A DNA stretch of 64,000 bases. Source: Archangium_A sp035910535. GTDB lineage: Bacteria > Myxococcota > Myxococcia > Myxococcales > Myxococcaceae. The stretch covers positions 1 through 64,000 of the forward strand of contig JAMHXF010000072.1 in the NCBI GenBank assembly GCA_035910535.1, read 5' to 3'. The notes under the pieces were generated by a model that was given only the letters and a program-made list of their open reading frames with translations, was not told the DNA's origin and did no database searches. This document shows positions 31,894 to 40,509 of the stretch, in pieces. The translations under genes and the position numbers were made by a program. Position 1 is the first letter of the stretch. Each line of letters opens with the position of its first letter.

Positions 31894-32619
31894 TCAAGAA
31901 TGATCGAGACCTGACACACCACTTGTCTCTCGTTTTGCCGCTTCGGCGCCGTCGACGAGCTTGCCGTCGGCCATCAGCACCACCCGCTTCGCCCTTTTCA
32001 TGATGCGCGGGTCGTGCGTCGAAAAGAGAAAGGTGACGCCGTGGGTGCGGTTCATTCGCTCCATGACCTGCAGAATCTGCTCGCTGGTGGCGGTGTCGAG
32101 GTTGGCCGTCGGCTCGTCGGCGAGCACGATTTCAGGTTGCGTCACCAGCGCCCGCGCGATCGCCACGCGCTGCCTTTGACCTCCGCTCAATTCATCAGGC
32201 CGGTGGTGCAGCACCTTGGTGAGCCCCACTTCTTCGGCGAGCAGCTCGACGCGCTGCTTGAGCGCCGCCTTGTCTTCTTTGCGCAGCAGGCATGGGAACT
32301 CGATGTTCTCGCGCACGTCGAGCACCGGAATCAGGTTGAAGCTCTGAAAGATGAAGCCGATTTTGCGGTTTCGAAGCTCGGCCATGTCGTTGAAGTCGCG
32401 GCCTGCGAGCTCTTCGCCGCTCAACGTGTATGAGCCCGCATCGGCTCTATCGAGCAACCCCACGATGTTGAGCAACGTCGTCTTGCCGCTACCCGACGGG
32501 CCCATCACCACCGTGAACTCTCCGCCTTCGACGTCGAGGTCGACGCCCTGCAACGCCGGCACGTCGGTCTGCCCGAGCCGGTACGACTTGCGAATGCCCT
32601 TCAAGCTGATCAGCGCCAT
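31894..32619 (-). CDS. LolD/MacB-type ABC transporter ATP-binding protein
   Basis: A 241-residue ATPase: Walker A GPSGSGKTT, Q-loop FIFQSFNLI, signature LSGGQRQR, Walker B IVLADEPTANLD, switch His in STHDPRI. It belongs to the LolD/MacB/FtsE subgroup. It is the last of five co-directional genes; 12 bases separate it from the barrel gene. It should energise the two permeases encoded at 34670-37117, since no other ATPase is in the operon. Confidence 0.93.
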   Translation of the reverse strand: MALISLKGIRKSYRLGQTDVPALQGVDLDVEGGEFTVVMGPSGSGKTTLLNIVGLLDRADAGSYTLSGEELAGRDFNDMAELRNRKIGFIFQSFNLIPVLDVRENIEFPCLLRKEDKAALKQRVELLAEEVGLTKVLHHRPDELSGGQRQRVAIARALVTQPEIVLADEPTANLDTATSEQILQVMERMNRTHGVTFLFSTHDPRIMKRAKRVVLMADGKLVDGAEAAKRETSGVSGLDHS

Positions 32620-32631
32620 GTGCTGCCTCCT

Positions 32632-33942
32632 TCAGAAGAACGCGCGCCCCTGAAACATCAGCCGCGTTTGAAACGGTGCGAGCGTGAACTGGCCGTACGT
32701 CGTGCCGTCGACGTCGACGCCCTCCGACGTGAGCCCCGCGATGGGGATGTACGCGGCCGCCGTGAGCTGCAGCCACTCGAGCGGCATCCACTGCACTTGC
32801 GGCACGAGCTGCATCGACAGGTCTTCGAGCCCGACGATGGCCGCGCCTGAAATCGTCCAGTCGTCCCAGAGCTGAGGCACCGAAGCCTGCAGCGCCGCGT
32901 AGTGGCGACGAAGCGCCTGCAACGTGAACTTCTGCGGTGAGCCCGGGTCGACGTTGCCGCTGATGGCCTGCTGCGCGAGCAGCGGGTTCTTCAACGCGAG
33001 CGTGGCGAGGTTGCGGAAGCCGGCCGCGTCGTGGCCTTCACCGTTGAAGTAGTACTCGACCGAGAGCATCGCGCCGCCGTCGAACTGCCAGCGCGCACCG
33101 AGCAGGGCCTGCGCGTTGAAATACGTCGCGTCGACATCGGGGCGACTGACGATGGGCGTGCCTGAATTCAGACAGCCGAGCGGGTTCTCGACGCACGCGC
33201 CGTTCGCCACCACCCGCGACGAGCCGGTGTACGCCATCGCCTCGCCGTGCACCTCGAGCGAGCCGAACACGCGCGAGAGCGAGACACCGAAGCGCGACTT
33301 GTTCGTGAACGCGTCGTTGTACTGGTTCGAGAACGCGTAGATGAGGTTCACGTCGATGTCGGCGAGCAGCACGTAGAGCCGCCCGGTGAAGACGTAGTGA
33401 TCGGCGCGATCGTTCTTGTCGTACACGAGCGCCGTCGGCAGCCCCGCAAACTGCTGCGTCGCGCGCGCCGCACCGACCAGTGACAGCGCGACCTTTTCGA
33501 AGCCCCATTCAGCTTCTGCGAGCCACGCGCCTGCACGTTGAAACGTCGGGTCGGTGGGGTCTTTCGGCGGGTTCAAGACGTCGGTCGGGTTGAAGGCCAT
33601 GCCCGAGCCCCAGACGATGCGCTTCTTCCCGACGACGAGGCGGAAGTGCTCCTGCAGCGGCAAGTCTGCATACAGCTCCGAGACGACGACGGTGGGCCGG
33701 TAGTTCGCGAGCTCGCGTTCACCACCCTGAATGAGCCACGCGCCTTGCCAGAAGAGCGACGTGTCGGTGAAGAACTTCACCTTCTCGTGCGGCGTGAGCT
33801 TGAGCTGGACGTTGCCTTCGGCGAGCTCGGTGAGCCCCGGCGTGCCGTCGACCTGCGTCCACGCGCCGGTGGTGCGCGAGTCGACGTAGCCCGTCGTCTG
33901 CACCACCTGCCCCAGACACAGCGCGACGAGCAGCGGGCTCAT
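32632..33942 (-). CDS. Outer-membrane beta-barrel protein of ABC exporter operon
   Basis: A 436-residue protein with a short signal peptide and an array of alternating amphipathic strands over most of the length (for example FRLVVGKKRIVWGSG, SLSRVFGSLEVHGEAMAY, MLSVEYYFNGEG). It ends in Phe (QGRAFF), the BAM insertion signal. No plug or TonB box. It resembles DUF1302-like barrels found with envelope export ABC or RND systems. It sits between the LolA-like gene (3-base gap) and the ATPase. I infer that it is the outer-membrane receiver of the material moved by the system. Confidence 0.75.
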   Translation of the reverse strand: MSPLLVALCLGQVVQTTGYVDSRTTGAWTQVDGTPGLTELAEGNVQLKLTPHEKVKFFTDTSLFWQGAWLIQGGERELANYRPTVVVSELYADLPLQEHFRLVVGKKRIVWGSGMAFNPTDVLNPPKDPTDPTFQRAGAWLAEAEWGFEKVALSLVGAARATQQFAGLPTALVYDKNDRADHYVFTGRLYVLLADIDVNLIYAFSNQYNDAFTNKSRFGVSLSRVFGSLEVHGEAMAYTGSSRVVANGACVENPLGCLNSGTPIVSRPDVDATYFNAQALLGARWQFDGGAMLSVEYYFNGEGHDAAGFRNLATLALKNPLLAQQAISGNVDPGSPQKFTLQALRRHYAALQASVPQLWDDWTISGAAIVGLEDLSMQLVPQVQWMPLEWLQLTAAAYIPIAGLTSEGVDVDGTTYGQFTLAPFQTRLMFQGRAFF

Positions 33943-33945
33943 GAC

Positions 33946-34656
33946 TCAGTGCCCCAGGTCTGACAGGCCGAACTTCGTGTCGGTCACCGGCGCCTTCACG
34001 TCGACCGCTTCCCACACCAGCTCGCTGAAGCGCTGCGTGGCGATCTCGTTGCGCATCACCGTCTTCGCGGGGCGCACCAGCCCGTTGCCGAAGTCTTTGA
34101 CGTCGGTGAAGTCGGCCGAGCGCAGCAGCTTGCCGCTCGAGGTGAAGTACTCGCCGCGCACCGGCAACCCCAACGGGCTCTTCGTGACCCACAGCTTGAT
34201 GGAGTCGTACGCCGCGTCGGCGTGCTTCGCCTTCAACTCCACGAGCCACAAGTCGGGCTTCGTGGCGTCTTCTTTCACGGTGCCCTCGTAGTCTTTCGCG
34301 TAGTTCGCGCGGAGCACGTCGGCGTTGTTGAAGTCACCGCCCTGAAAGTTGTCACGCGACGCGAGCCGCAGCGCGCGCTTCAGGTTCGGCATGTAGACCC
34401 AGAAGTTGTCGCCGTTGCGCAGCATCTCCTGGCCGCGCACGGCGGCGGGCTCCGAGAACCACACGCGCGACTTGTCTTCGGAGCCCTTGAGGAACGTCAT
34501 CTTGTAGGCGCGCGTGCTGCCGTCGTCGCGGTGCGCGGTCATCACGCCGGTCGCCTTGAACGTCGGCGGCGCCATCAGCGCGTCGTACTTCGTGAGCACG
34601 TCTTTGAGCGGCGGTGGCTCTGCGGTCAGCACTAGCAGCAACACGAGGGCAGTCAT
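33946..34656 (-). CDS. LolA-like outer-membrane lipoprotein-sorting protein
   Basis: A 236-residue exported protein (signal MTALVLLLVLTAEP). The body follows the LolA/outer-membrane lipoprotein-sorting fold: YKMTFLKGSEDKSRVWFSEPAAVRGQEMLRNGDNFWVYMPNLKRALRLAS and LWVTKSPLGLPVRGEYFTSSGKLLRS. Such proteins chaperone hydrophobic cargo across the periplasm. With two permeases upstream and a barrel downstream it is the natural shuttle of the exporter. It is distinct from housekeeping LolA in length and in lacking a nearby lolB. Confidence 0.83.
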   Translation of the reverse strand: MTALVLLLVLTAEPPPLKDVLTKYDALMAPPTFKATGVMTAHRDDGSTRAYKMTFLKGSEDKSRVWFSEPAAVRGQEMLRNGDNFWVYMPNLKRALRLASRDNFQGGDFNNADVLRANYAKDYEGTVKEDATKPDLWLVELKAKHADAAYDSIKLWVTKSPLGLPVRGEYFTSSGKLLRSADFTDVKDFGNGLVRPAKTVMRNEIATQRFSELVWEAVDVKAPVTDTKFGLSDLGH

Positions 34657-34669
34657 GGGAGGTGTCCTT

Positions 34670-35878
34670 TCAGCTCGACGAGAGGGCTTCGACAGGGCGC
34701 AGCCGCGACGCGCGCAGCGCAGGTGAAAACGCCGCCAACATGCTGCCCAGGCACGTCGCGGTGACGACGATGACGGGCACCGCCGGCAACAACGTGGGCA
34801 TCACGCGCAGGTAACCCGCGCCCATGGGAATCGCGAAGCCGCCGGCGTTGCGCGCGAGCTGCACGACGACGAGCGCGAGGCTCAAGCCGATGACGCTGCC
34901 GAAGACCGCCTGCACCAGCGCCTCGAGCATGAACATCTGCGCGACCGCAGCGCGCCGCATGCCGACGGCCATCAGTGTTCCGATTTCCTGCGTGCGCTCC
35001 ATGACGCTCATCAGCAGCGTGTTGGCGACGCCGAACAACGCGATGATCAGAAAGATGAAGCTGACGCCGCCGAGAACCGCGCGCTGAATCAGCCGCGCGT
35101 CGCGCAAGCCGGGGCGCAGCGCCTCCCACGTGTCGACCTCGAATTCTTCACCGAGCACCGCGCGCAACCCGACGGCTGCAGCGTCGAGGTTCGAAGAGTC
35201 ATCGACACCCACGGTGTATTCGGTGACGAGCCCGTCCATTCCCAGCAGTGACTGCGCGAACGTGAGCGGCACCACGGCGTTGCGTTTGCTCTCGAGCGGG
35301 CTCTGGCCGTTCAACGTGCCGCGCGGCTCGAGGTCGAGCGCGTTGTCGCGCCCACCGAGCCCCTGCGCCGAGAGCATGAGCGGCACGCCGTCTTTCAGGT
35401 CGAGCGCGCGCGAGAGCTCGATGCCCACCTGCGCGCCGTTGCGATCTCCCGGTGTCAGCTTCGTGCCCTCCAGGTAGAGGTCGAGGCGCGGCAACACCGC
35501 GTCGGCCGTCGTCGGGTCGATGGCGGTGATGACGGCGACGGTGCCTCGGCTCCCGTTGGTCAACATGCCCGAGAAGGTGATTCGTGGGCTCACCGCGCGC
35601 ACGTGCGGCACCGCGCGCAGCTTCGCCTCGAAGTCACGGCTCTGCGGGAGGTTCAAGGTGAGCGGCTGTCGGTCACGCTTCGCGAAGTAGCCGGCGCGGT
35701 GCACTTGAATCGCGCCGACGCGCGACTCGACGGCCTCCGAGACGAGCGACTCGCCGACGCCCATCACGAAGGCCGACAACACGAGGCTCATCATCACGCC
35801 GAACAACAGCGCGGCGATGGTGAGCACCGAGCGGCTGCGAGCGCGGAGCACGTTGCGAATTGCCAGACGGAGCAGCAT
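34670..35878 (-). CDS. FtsX/MacB-type ABC permease (second)
   Basis: A 402-residue permease with one N-terminal helix (about 16-36, SVLTIAALLFGVMMSLVLS), a large periplasmic domain (about 45-265) and three C-terminal helices (about 275-300, 320-345, 365-385). The coupling motif is MERTQEIGTLMAVGMRR. It is related to LolC/LolE/MacB. It starts 9 bases after the first permease gene, and the pair is probably a heterodimer like LolC-LolE. Confidence 0.9.
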   Translation of the reverse strand: MLLRLAIRNVLRARSRSVLTIAALLFGVMMSLVLSAFVMGVGESLVSEAVESRVGAIQVHRAGYFAKRDRQPLTLNLPQSRDFEAKLRAVPHVRAVSPRITFSGMLTNGSRGTVAVITAIDPTTADAVLPRLDLYLEGTKLTPGDRNGAQVGIELSRALDLKDGVPLMLSAQGLGGRDNALDLEPRGTLNGQSPLESKRNAVVPLTFAQSLLGMDGLVTEYTVGVDDSSNLDAAAVGLRAVLGEEFEVDTWEALRPGLRDARLIQRAVLGGVSFIFLIIALFGVANTLLMSVMERTQEIGTLMAVGMRRAAVAQMFMLEALVQAVFGSVIGLSLALVVVQLARNAGGFAIPMGAGYLRVMPTLLPAVPVIVVTATCLGSMLAAFSPALRASRLRPVEALSSS

Positions 35879-35887
35879 GGCGACCTC

Positions 35888-37117
35888 TCAGCGACCGGCG
35901 AGGGCTTGAACGGGGCGCAGCCGACTCGCGCGCCACGCCGGGTAGAGCGCGAACAACACCGAGCCCGCGACTGCGGCGAGCAGCGTCAGCGCCGTGTACT
36001 GCAGCGTGATGAAGGGGAAGACGTCGAGCGCCATCGTCGCGTTGGGCGGCGTGACGTGGAGCCCGTTGCGAGACAACGCGAAGGTGATGAACGCGGTGAT
36101 GGTGAGCCCGGCTGTAGCCCCGAGCGCGCCCATGACCAGCGCTTCGAGCAGGAACAGCGCCATCACGCTCCCGCGCGTCAGGCCCACGGCCATCATGGTG
36201 CCGACCTCGCGCGTGCGCTCGAGCACGCTCATCATCATGGTGTTCGCGACGCCGAGCAGCATGAGCATCAAGAACACGAACGAGATGATGCTCGTCACGC
36301 GTGACTGCAGGCGCATGATGGTCTGCCGCTCAGGCGCGAGCTGACTCCAGCCGTGCACTTCGAACTCGGGCCCGAGCGCGTCGCGGAGCTCGGCCGTCAC
36401 GCGGTCGAGCTGCTCGAGGTCGTCGACGGCGGCGGCGACCTCGGTGACACGGCCCTCCATGCGCAGCAGCTTCTGCGCGAGCGGCAGCGGCACCACGGCC
36501 ACCTTCATTTCGCCGGGCATGATGGCCCGCATCGCACCGCCAGCCAGCGTCAGCTCTCCGTTCAACGAGCCATCGCGGTCGGGCGCGAGCAGAATCACCT
36601 GGGTGCCCGCCTTCGCGCCGAACGACGCGGCGAGTGAATCTCCGAGCACGACGTGGTCGTCGTCGAACGTGGTGCCTTCGGTGAAGAGCTGCGCGCGACG
36701 TGGGGTGACGGCGCCTTCGAGCCTGGTGTCGACGGCCGTGGCCGCGAAGAACACCGCCTCAGGCGTGTCGTCGGGGTCGTCGGTCGCCACCGTGAGCGAG
36801 CCTGCGAACTGAATGCGCGGCGCGACGGCGGTGACGCCTTTGATCGACTTCACCTTGTTCGCCAGCGCGTCGCTCCACTCGAAGTCGAGCGAGAGCGGCG
36901 TCGACAAGACGTTGGCCATGTAGCCCTTGCGATGAATCTGCAGCGAGCCGAGCGCGCTCTCGATGGTGCTCTTGACGATGGTGTCCTGCAGGCCGTTCAA
37001 CACGCCGCGAATGGTGCCCACGGCGGTGACGCCGACGGTCAACGCCGCCAGCGTGATGAGCGTTCGTCGACGATTTCGCAGCACGTTGCGGAAGGCCATC
37101 GACACCAGCGCGTTCAT
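35888..37117 (-). CDS. FtsX/MacB-type ABC permease (first)
   Basis: A 409-residue permease: N-terminal helix (about 18-38, LITLAALTVGVTAVGTI), periplasmic domain to about 280, then three C-terminal helices with the VLERTREVGTMMAVGLTRG coupling motif. It opens the five-gene operon. Start ATG at 37117 is conventional, but the sigma54-like element at 37131-37147 would put the RNA start at about 37120, so either the message is nearly leaderless or translation begins at the ATG at 37099 (MAFRNVLR), which aligns with the partner permease. A longer frame to 37222 crosses the promoter. Confidence 0.88.
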   Translation of the reverse strand: MNALVSMAFRNVLRNRRRTLITLAALTVGVTAVGTIRGVLNGLQDTIVKSTIESALGSLQIHRKGYMANVLSTPLSLDFEWSDALANKVKSIKGVTAVAPRIQFAGSLTVATDDPDDTPEAVFFAATAVDTRLEGAVTPRRAQLFTEGTTFDDDHVVLGDSLAASFGAKAGTQVILLAPDRDGSLNGELTLAGGAMRAIMPGEMKVAVVPLPLAQKLLRMEGRVTEVAAAVDDLEQLDRVTAELRDALGPEFEVHGWSQLAPERQTIMRLQSRVTSIISFVFLMLMLLGVANTMMMSVLERTREVGTMMAVGLTRGSVMALFLLEALVMGALGATAGLTITAFITFALSRNGLHVTPPNATMALDVFPFITLQYTALTLLAAVAGSVLFALYPAWRASRLRPVQALAGR

Positions 37118-37130
37118 GTCGCGTCGTGAG

Positions 37131-37147
37131 AGCATCGCGTGTGCCAG
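37131..37147 (-). promoter_or_regulatory. Candidate sigma54 (-24/-12) promoter of exporter operon
   Basis: Read leftwards the site is CTGGCAC-ACGCG-ATGCT. GG and GC doublets are exactly 10 bases apart, as RpoN requires, and TGGCAC is the ideal -24 box. The -12 box has TGC with one mismatch. Two palindromes lie directly upstream, and an NtrC-type activator with GAFTGA is encoded in the divergent operon. Confidence 0.6.
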
Positions 37148-37177
37148 GCGTCGCTCCCCCGTGAGTGGTGGGCAAAG

Positions 37178-37214
37178 TGTCGGTCTCCCGACGAGTGGTG
37201 TCGGAAAACCGACA
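37178..37214. promoter_or_regulatory. Tandem palindromes, candidate activator sites
   Basis: TGTCGG-TCTC-CCGACG (37178-37193) and TGTCGG-AAAA-CCGACA (37199-37214): same arms, same 4-base spacer, centres 21 bp (two helical turns) apart. They lie about 65 and 86 bp upstream of the predicted sigma54 start and in the divergent promoter region of the kinase operon. Confidence 0.65.
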
Positions 37215-37252
37215 GGTGACACGCCGTTGAGTCCGGGAGCACGCTGGGCGCT

Positions 37253-38554
37253 GTGAAGGCCGAGAAGCTGAGCGTTCAGTCGCTCGAAGACGCGGCGTTG
37301 GAGGCGCTCTTTCAGCGCGGCCTCAAGCTTCGGCTGTACCTCGCGCCGTTCGTCTTCTTGAGCGTGATGGCGTTGCTGGCGTGGGACCCGTCGCCGTGGC
37401 GCGTGGCGATCGTGGTGTCGGCCGTGGCGCTGGCGGTCTCGCGGCTCGCCTACGAGTTTCTTCGTGCGCGCCGCGTCGGCATCGAGCGCACGCGGCTGTC
37501 GTCGTTGCTGCCGGTGCCCGCGCTGATGCTGGTGTTGGTGCTGACGGCGTCAGGCGGCGTCGACAGCCCCATCATCGTGATGTTGCCGTTGGTGACGGTG
37601 TTCCTCTGCCTCTTCGTTCGCTTCGAGTACGGCGCGGTGTTCGCGGCGACAGCGGCGGTTGCGTTGGTGGTGCTCGCGTTCGTCGCGAAGGCGGAGCTCG
37701 TCTCGACGTTCATGCCAGCGGCCTTCGGCGGCGGGCCTCGCAGCTCGCCGTCAGACGCGCTGCTCTTCTCGCGGGCCTTCTTTGGCGCCGTGGCGTTGTT
37801 CTGGGCGGTGCTGGTGGGGTGGGTGATGCGCTACGGCTTTCGCTCGGCGATTCAGAAGGCCATCGACGCGCGCGAAGAGGTGTTGCGCACGCACGTCGAG
37901 ACCACGCGCGCGTTGACCACGCTGTCTGCGGAGATCGCGCACGAGCTCAAGAACCCGCTCGCGTCGGTGAAGGGCCTGGCCGCGCTGGTCGACCGCGACG
38001 TCGAGGGCAGGGCGAAGGAGCGCCTCGACGTGCTGCGCCGCGAGGTCGACCGCATGCAGGAGATCCTCGAGTCGTTCCTCACGTACACGCGGCCGGTGGT
38101 GCCGCTCGACGTGGCGCCGGTGCGCCTCGCGGAGTTGGCGGTGCAAGTCGTCGCGCTGCACGAAGGCATGTCGGCGGAGCGCGGCATCTCGCTGCGCCTC
38201 GACGCGCGGCCCGACGTCGTGGTGAAGGCCGACGCGCGCAAGTTGAAACAGGTGTTGATCAACCTCGTACAGAACGCCATCGACGTGACGGCCCCTGGCG
38301 GCGCGGTTGATCTCGTCGTCGCCCACGACGGGCCAGGCGCGAAGATCTCCGTGATGGATCGCGGCCCCGGCGTGACGGAGCCCGAGCGCGTTTTCGAGCC
38401 CGGGCACACCACCAAGGCGACGGGCAGCGGGCTCGGGCTCACGGTGTCCCGATTGGTGGCCAGGCAACACGGCGGTGACGTGGCGCTCGCGGTGCGTGAG
38501 GGCGGCGGTACAGTGGCCGTCTTGTCGCTCCCTGCTGCTCCGACCGTCGTGTGA
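37253..38554 (+). CDS. Membrane sensor histidine kinase
   Basis: A 433-residue kinase. Several hydrophobic helices occupy residues about 27-185 with only short loops, so the stimulus is probably sensed within the membrane. Then come the dimerisation/phosphoacceptor helix (LSAEIAHELKNPLASVKGLA, His in AHELKNP) and the ATPase domain: N-box NLVQNAIDVT, G1 MDRGPGV, F-box VFEPGHTTK and G2 GSGLGLTVS. All are intact. NtrB-like H-box and gene order match its NtrC-type partner two genes downstream. GTG start, divergent from the exporter operon. Confidence 0.93.
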   Translation: MKAEKLSVQSLEDAALEALFQRGLKLRLYLAPFVFLSVMALLAWDPSPWRVAIVVSAVALAVSRLAYEFLRARRVGIERTRLSSLLPVPALMLVLVLTASGGVDSPIIVMLPLVTVFLCLFVRFEYGAVFAATAAVALVVLAFVAKAELVSTFMPAAFGGGPRSSPSDALLFSRAFFGAVALFWAVLVGWVMRYGFRSAIQKAIDAREEVLRTHVETTRALTTLSAEIAHELKNPLASVKGLAALVDRDVEGRAKERLDVLRREVDRMQEILESFLTYTRPVVPLDVAPVRLAELAVQVVALHEGMSAERGISLRLDARPDVVVKADARKLKQVLINLVQNAIDVTAPGGAVDLVVAHDGPGAKISVMDRGPGVTEPERVFEPGHTTKATGSGLGLTVSRLVARQHGGDVALAVREGGGTVAVLSLPAAPTVV

Positions 38555-38563
38555 AAGCTCTCG

Positions 38564-39163
38564 ATGCCCGTTGATCCGAAAGAAGTCGAAGCGCGCGTCT
38601 CGGTCAGCCAGTCGCAAGACCGTGTTCGCGGAATGATGTTCAACGAGCTGATGGTGCTGGTCGACAAAGAGCTCGGCTCAGCAGCGCTCGCCCAGGTGCG
38701 CGCCGTGCTGCCGGCCAACACGAAGTACCGCGACCTCGTCTCGTACCCGATCTCCGATTTCCTGAAGCTCATGTTCGCGGCTGCAGATCTCCTCGAGCCG
38801 AAGCTGGGCTCGGTAGACCTCGCGATTCGTGCGTGTGGCGCAGCGACGGTCGACGCCTTCGCGCGCACGCCAGCGGGGCGCGTCTTCTTCGGTGTGCTGT
38901 CGCTCGCGGGCCCGGCCCGGCTCCTGTCTCAGGCGCAGATTGGCTACACGACGGTCGTCACCTATGGGCAGCGCTTCTACGAAGAGACGAGCGAGACCTC
39001 GGGCGTCATCACCATGAATGGTGACATGCAGCCGCTCGCGTACCACGAGGGGGTGCTCGAGGCCGTGCTGCGCAACGTCGGCTACGACGCGACGGTGCGT
39101 GGCACCTCGAAGGGCGTGCTCGACTCGGAGTACGCCATTGAATGGCGGAAGAAGGCGGCGTGA
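38564..39163 (+). CDS. DUF2378 (TIGR02265) family protein
   Basis: A 199-residue cytoplasmic protein of the Myxococcales paralogous family TIGR02265/DUF2378: VRGMMFNEL near the start, YPISDFLKLMFAAADLL, a Gly-Arg turn (TPAGRVFFGVLS) and the C-terminal block QPLAYHEGVLEAVLRNVGYDATV. No function is known for the family. Here it sits inside a two-component operon, 9 bases after the kinase and overlapping the response regulator by 4 bases, suggesting a third signalling component. Confidence 0.85.
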   Translation: MPVDPKEVEARVSVSQSQDRVRGMMFNELMVLVDKELGSAALAQVRAVLPANTKYRDLVSYPISDFLKLMFAAADLLEPKLGSVDLAIRACGAATVDAFARTPAGRVFFGVLSLAGPARLLSQAQIGYTTVVTYGQRFYEETSETSGVITMNGDMQPLAYHEGVLEAVLRNVGYDATVRGTSKGVLDSEYAIEWRKKAA

Positions 39164-40509
39164 CCGCGCCGTTGGTGTTGGTGGCCGATGACGACGCGGG
39201 CGTGCGCTTCACATTGAAGCACCTGCTCGAAGATGAAGGGCTGCGTGTCGTCGAGGCGGTCAATGGTCAAGAAGCCTTGACCAAACTGGCAGGTGTCGAC
39301 CTCGTCGTCAGCGACGTGCGCATGCCGGAGCTCGACGGGCTCGGGTTGTTGGCCCGCATTCGCCAACTCCCAGAACCACGACCGCCGGTGATTCTCGTCA
39401 CCGCGCACGGCAATGAGCGGCTCGCGGTCGAGGCGATGAAGCGCGGCGCGTGGGACTACTTCAAGAAGCCCTTCGAGCTCGACGACGTGCTCGCGGTGGT
39501 GCGGCGCGCGCTCGGCACCGCGCGCTTGTCTCAAGAGAACTCGCGGCTCACCGGCGAAGTGATGTTGCTGCGAAGCCTGGTCTTCGTGTCGTCAGCGATG
39601 TCACGGCTGGCGGAGCTGGTGACGCGCGTCGCTCCTCGCGACGTGACGGTGCTCATCACCGGTGAGTCGGGCACCGGCAAAGAGCGCGTGGCAGAAGCCA
39701 TCGTCACGGCTTCGGACCGTGCAGCTGGCCCGTTCGTACGCTTCAACTGCGCGTCGCTGACTGAAGAGCTCGCGGAGGCAGAGTTGTTCGGTCACGCGAG
39801 GGGCGCGTTCACCGGCGCGCTTCGAGCACGGCGTGGGCTCTTTCGCGAAGCCGATGGCGGCACGTTGTTGCTCGATGAAGTCGGTGAGCTCGGCGCGGCG
39901 GTGCAGGCGCGGCTGCTGCGCGTGCTGCAAGAAGGTGAAGTGCGGCCCGTCGGAGAAGACAAGCCGGTGAAGGTCGACGTGCGCCTGCTCGCGGCGACGC
40001 ACCGAGACCTGGCGGCTGAGGTGAAGGCGGGGCGCTTTCGTGAAGACCTCTACTACCGGTTGAAGGTCGTGCACCTGCACGTGCCGTCGCTGCGCGAGCG
40101 GCCGGAAGACCTGCCCGTGTTGGCCCGGCATTTTCTTCAGCGCGCGGCGAAGAGCTTCGGCGTGCCCAACGTGCAGCTGACGCCCGACGTGCTGGAGCGA
40201 CTCTCGACGTGGTCGTGGCCCGGCAACGTGCGTGAGCTCGAGAACGTCATCGAGTCGGCGGTGGCGTTGAGCTCCAACGGTGAGCTCGAGCTGACGTCTT
40301 TGCCGTCTCAGGCGGCGGTTGAACCGACGGCGGGGCTCAAAGAGAAGCTCGAGGCGATGGAGCGCGGCCTCGTGATTTCGGCGATGGACGCGGCGAAGGG
40401 CAACGTGAGCGAAGCCGCGCGGCAACTGCGCATCGGTCGCGCGACGCTGCACGACAAGCTGAAGAAGTACGGCCTCGCCGATTCAGAACGTGAGCCCGAC
40501 GGCGACTGA
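39160..40509 (+). CDS. NtrC-family sigma54-dependent response regulator
   Basis: A 449-residue regulator. Receiver domain about 5-115 (phospho-Asp in LVVSDVRMPELDG, Thr in ILVTAHG, Lys in YFKKPFE); AAA+ domain about 135-365 with Walker A GESGTGKE, the sigma54-contacting GAFTGA loop, Walker B GGTLLLDEVGEL and arginine finger region; Fis-type helix-turn-helix at the end (GNVSEAARQLRIGRATLHDKLKKYGL). All motifs needed for RpoN activation are present. GTG start with AAGAAGG upstream and a GTGA overlap; ATG at 39142 is the alternative. Likely target: the exporter operon. Confidence 0.94.
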   Translation: MTAPLVLVADDDAGVRFTLKHLLEDEGLRVVEAVNGQEALTKLAGVDLVVSDVRMPELDGLGLLARIRQLPEPRPPVILVTAHGNERLAVEAMKRGAWDYFKKPFELDDVLAVVRRALGTARLSQENSRLTGEVMLLRSLVFVSSAMSRLAELVTRVAPRDVTVLITGESGTGKERVAEAIVTASDRAAGPFVRFNCASLTEELAEAELFGHARGAFTGALRARRGLFREADGGTLLLDEVGELGAAVQARLLRVLQEGEVRPVGEDKPVKVDVRLLAATHRDLAAEVKAGRFREDLYYRLKVVHLHVPSLRERPEDLPVLARHFLQRAAKSFGVPNVQLTPDVLERLSTWSWPGNVRELENVIESAVALSSNGELELTSLPSQAAVEPTAGLKEKLEAMERGLVISAMDAAKGNVSEAARQLRIGRATLHDKLKKYGLADSEREPDGD

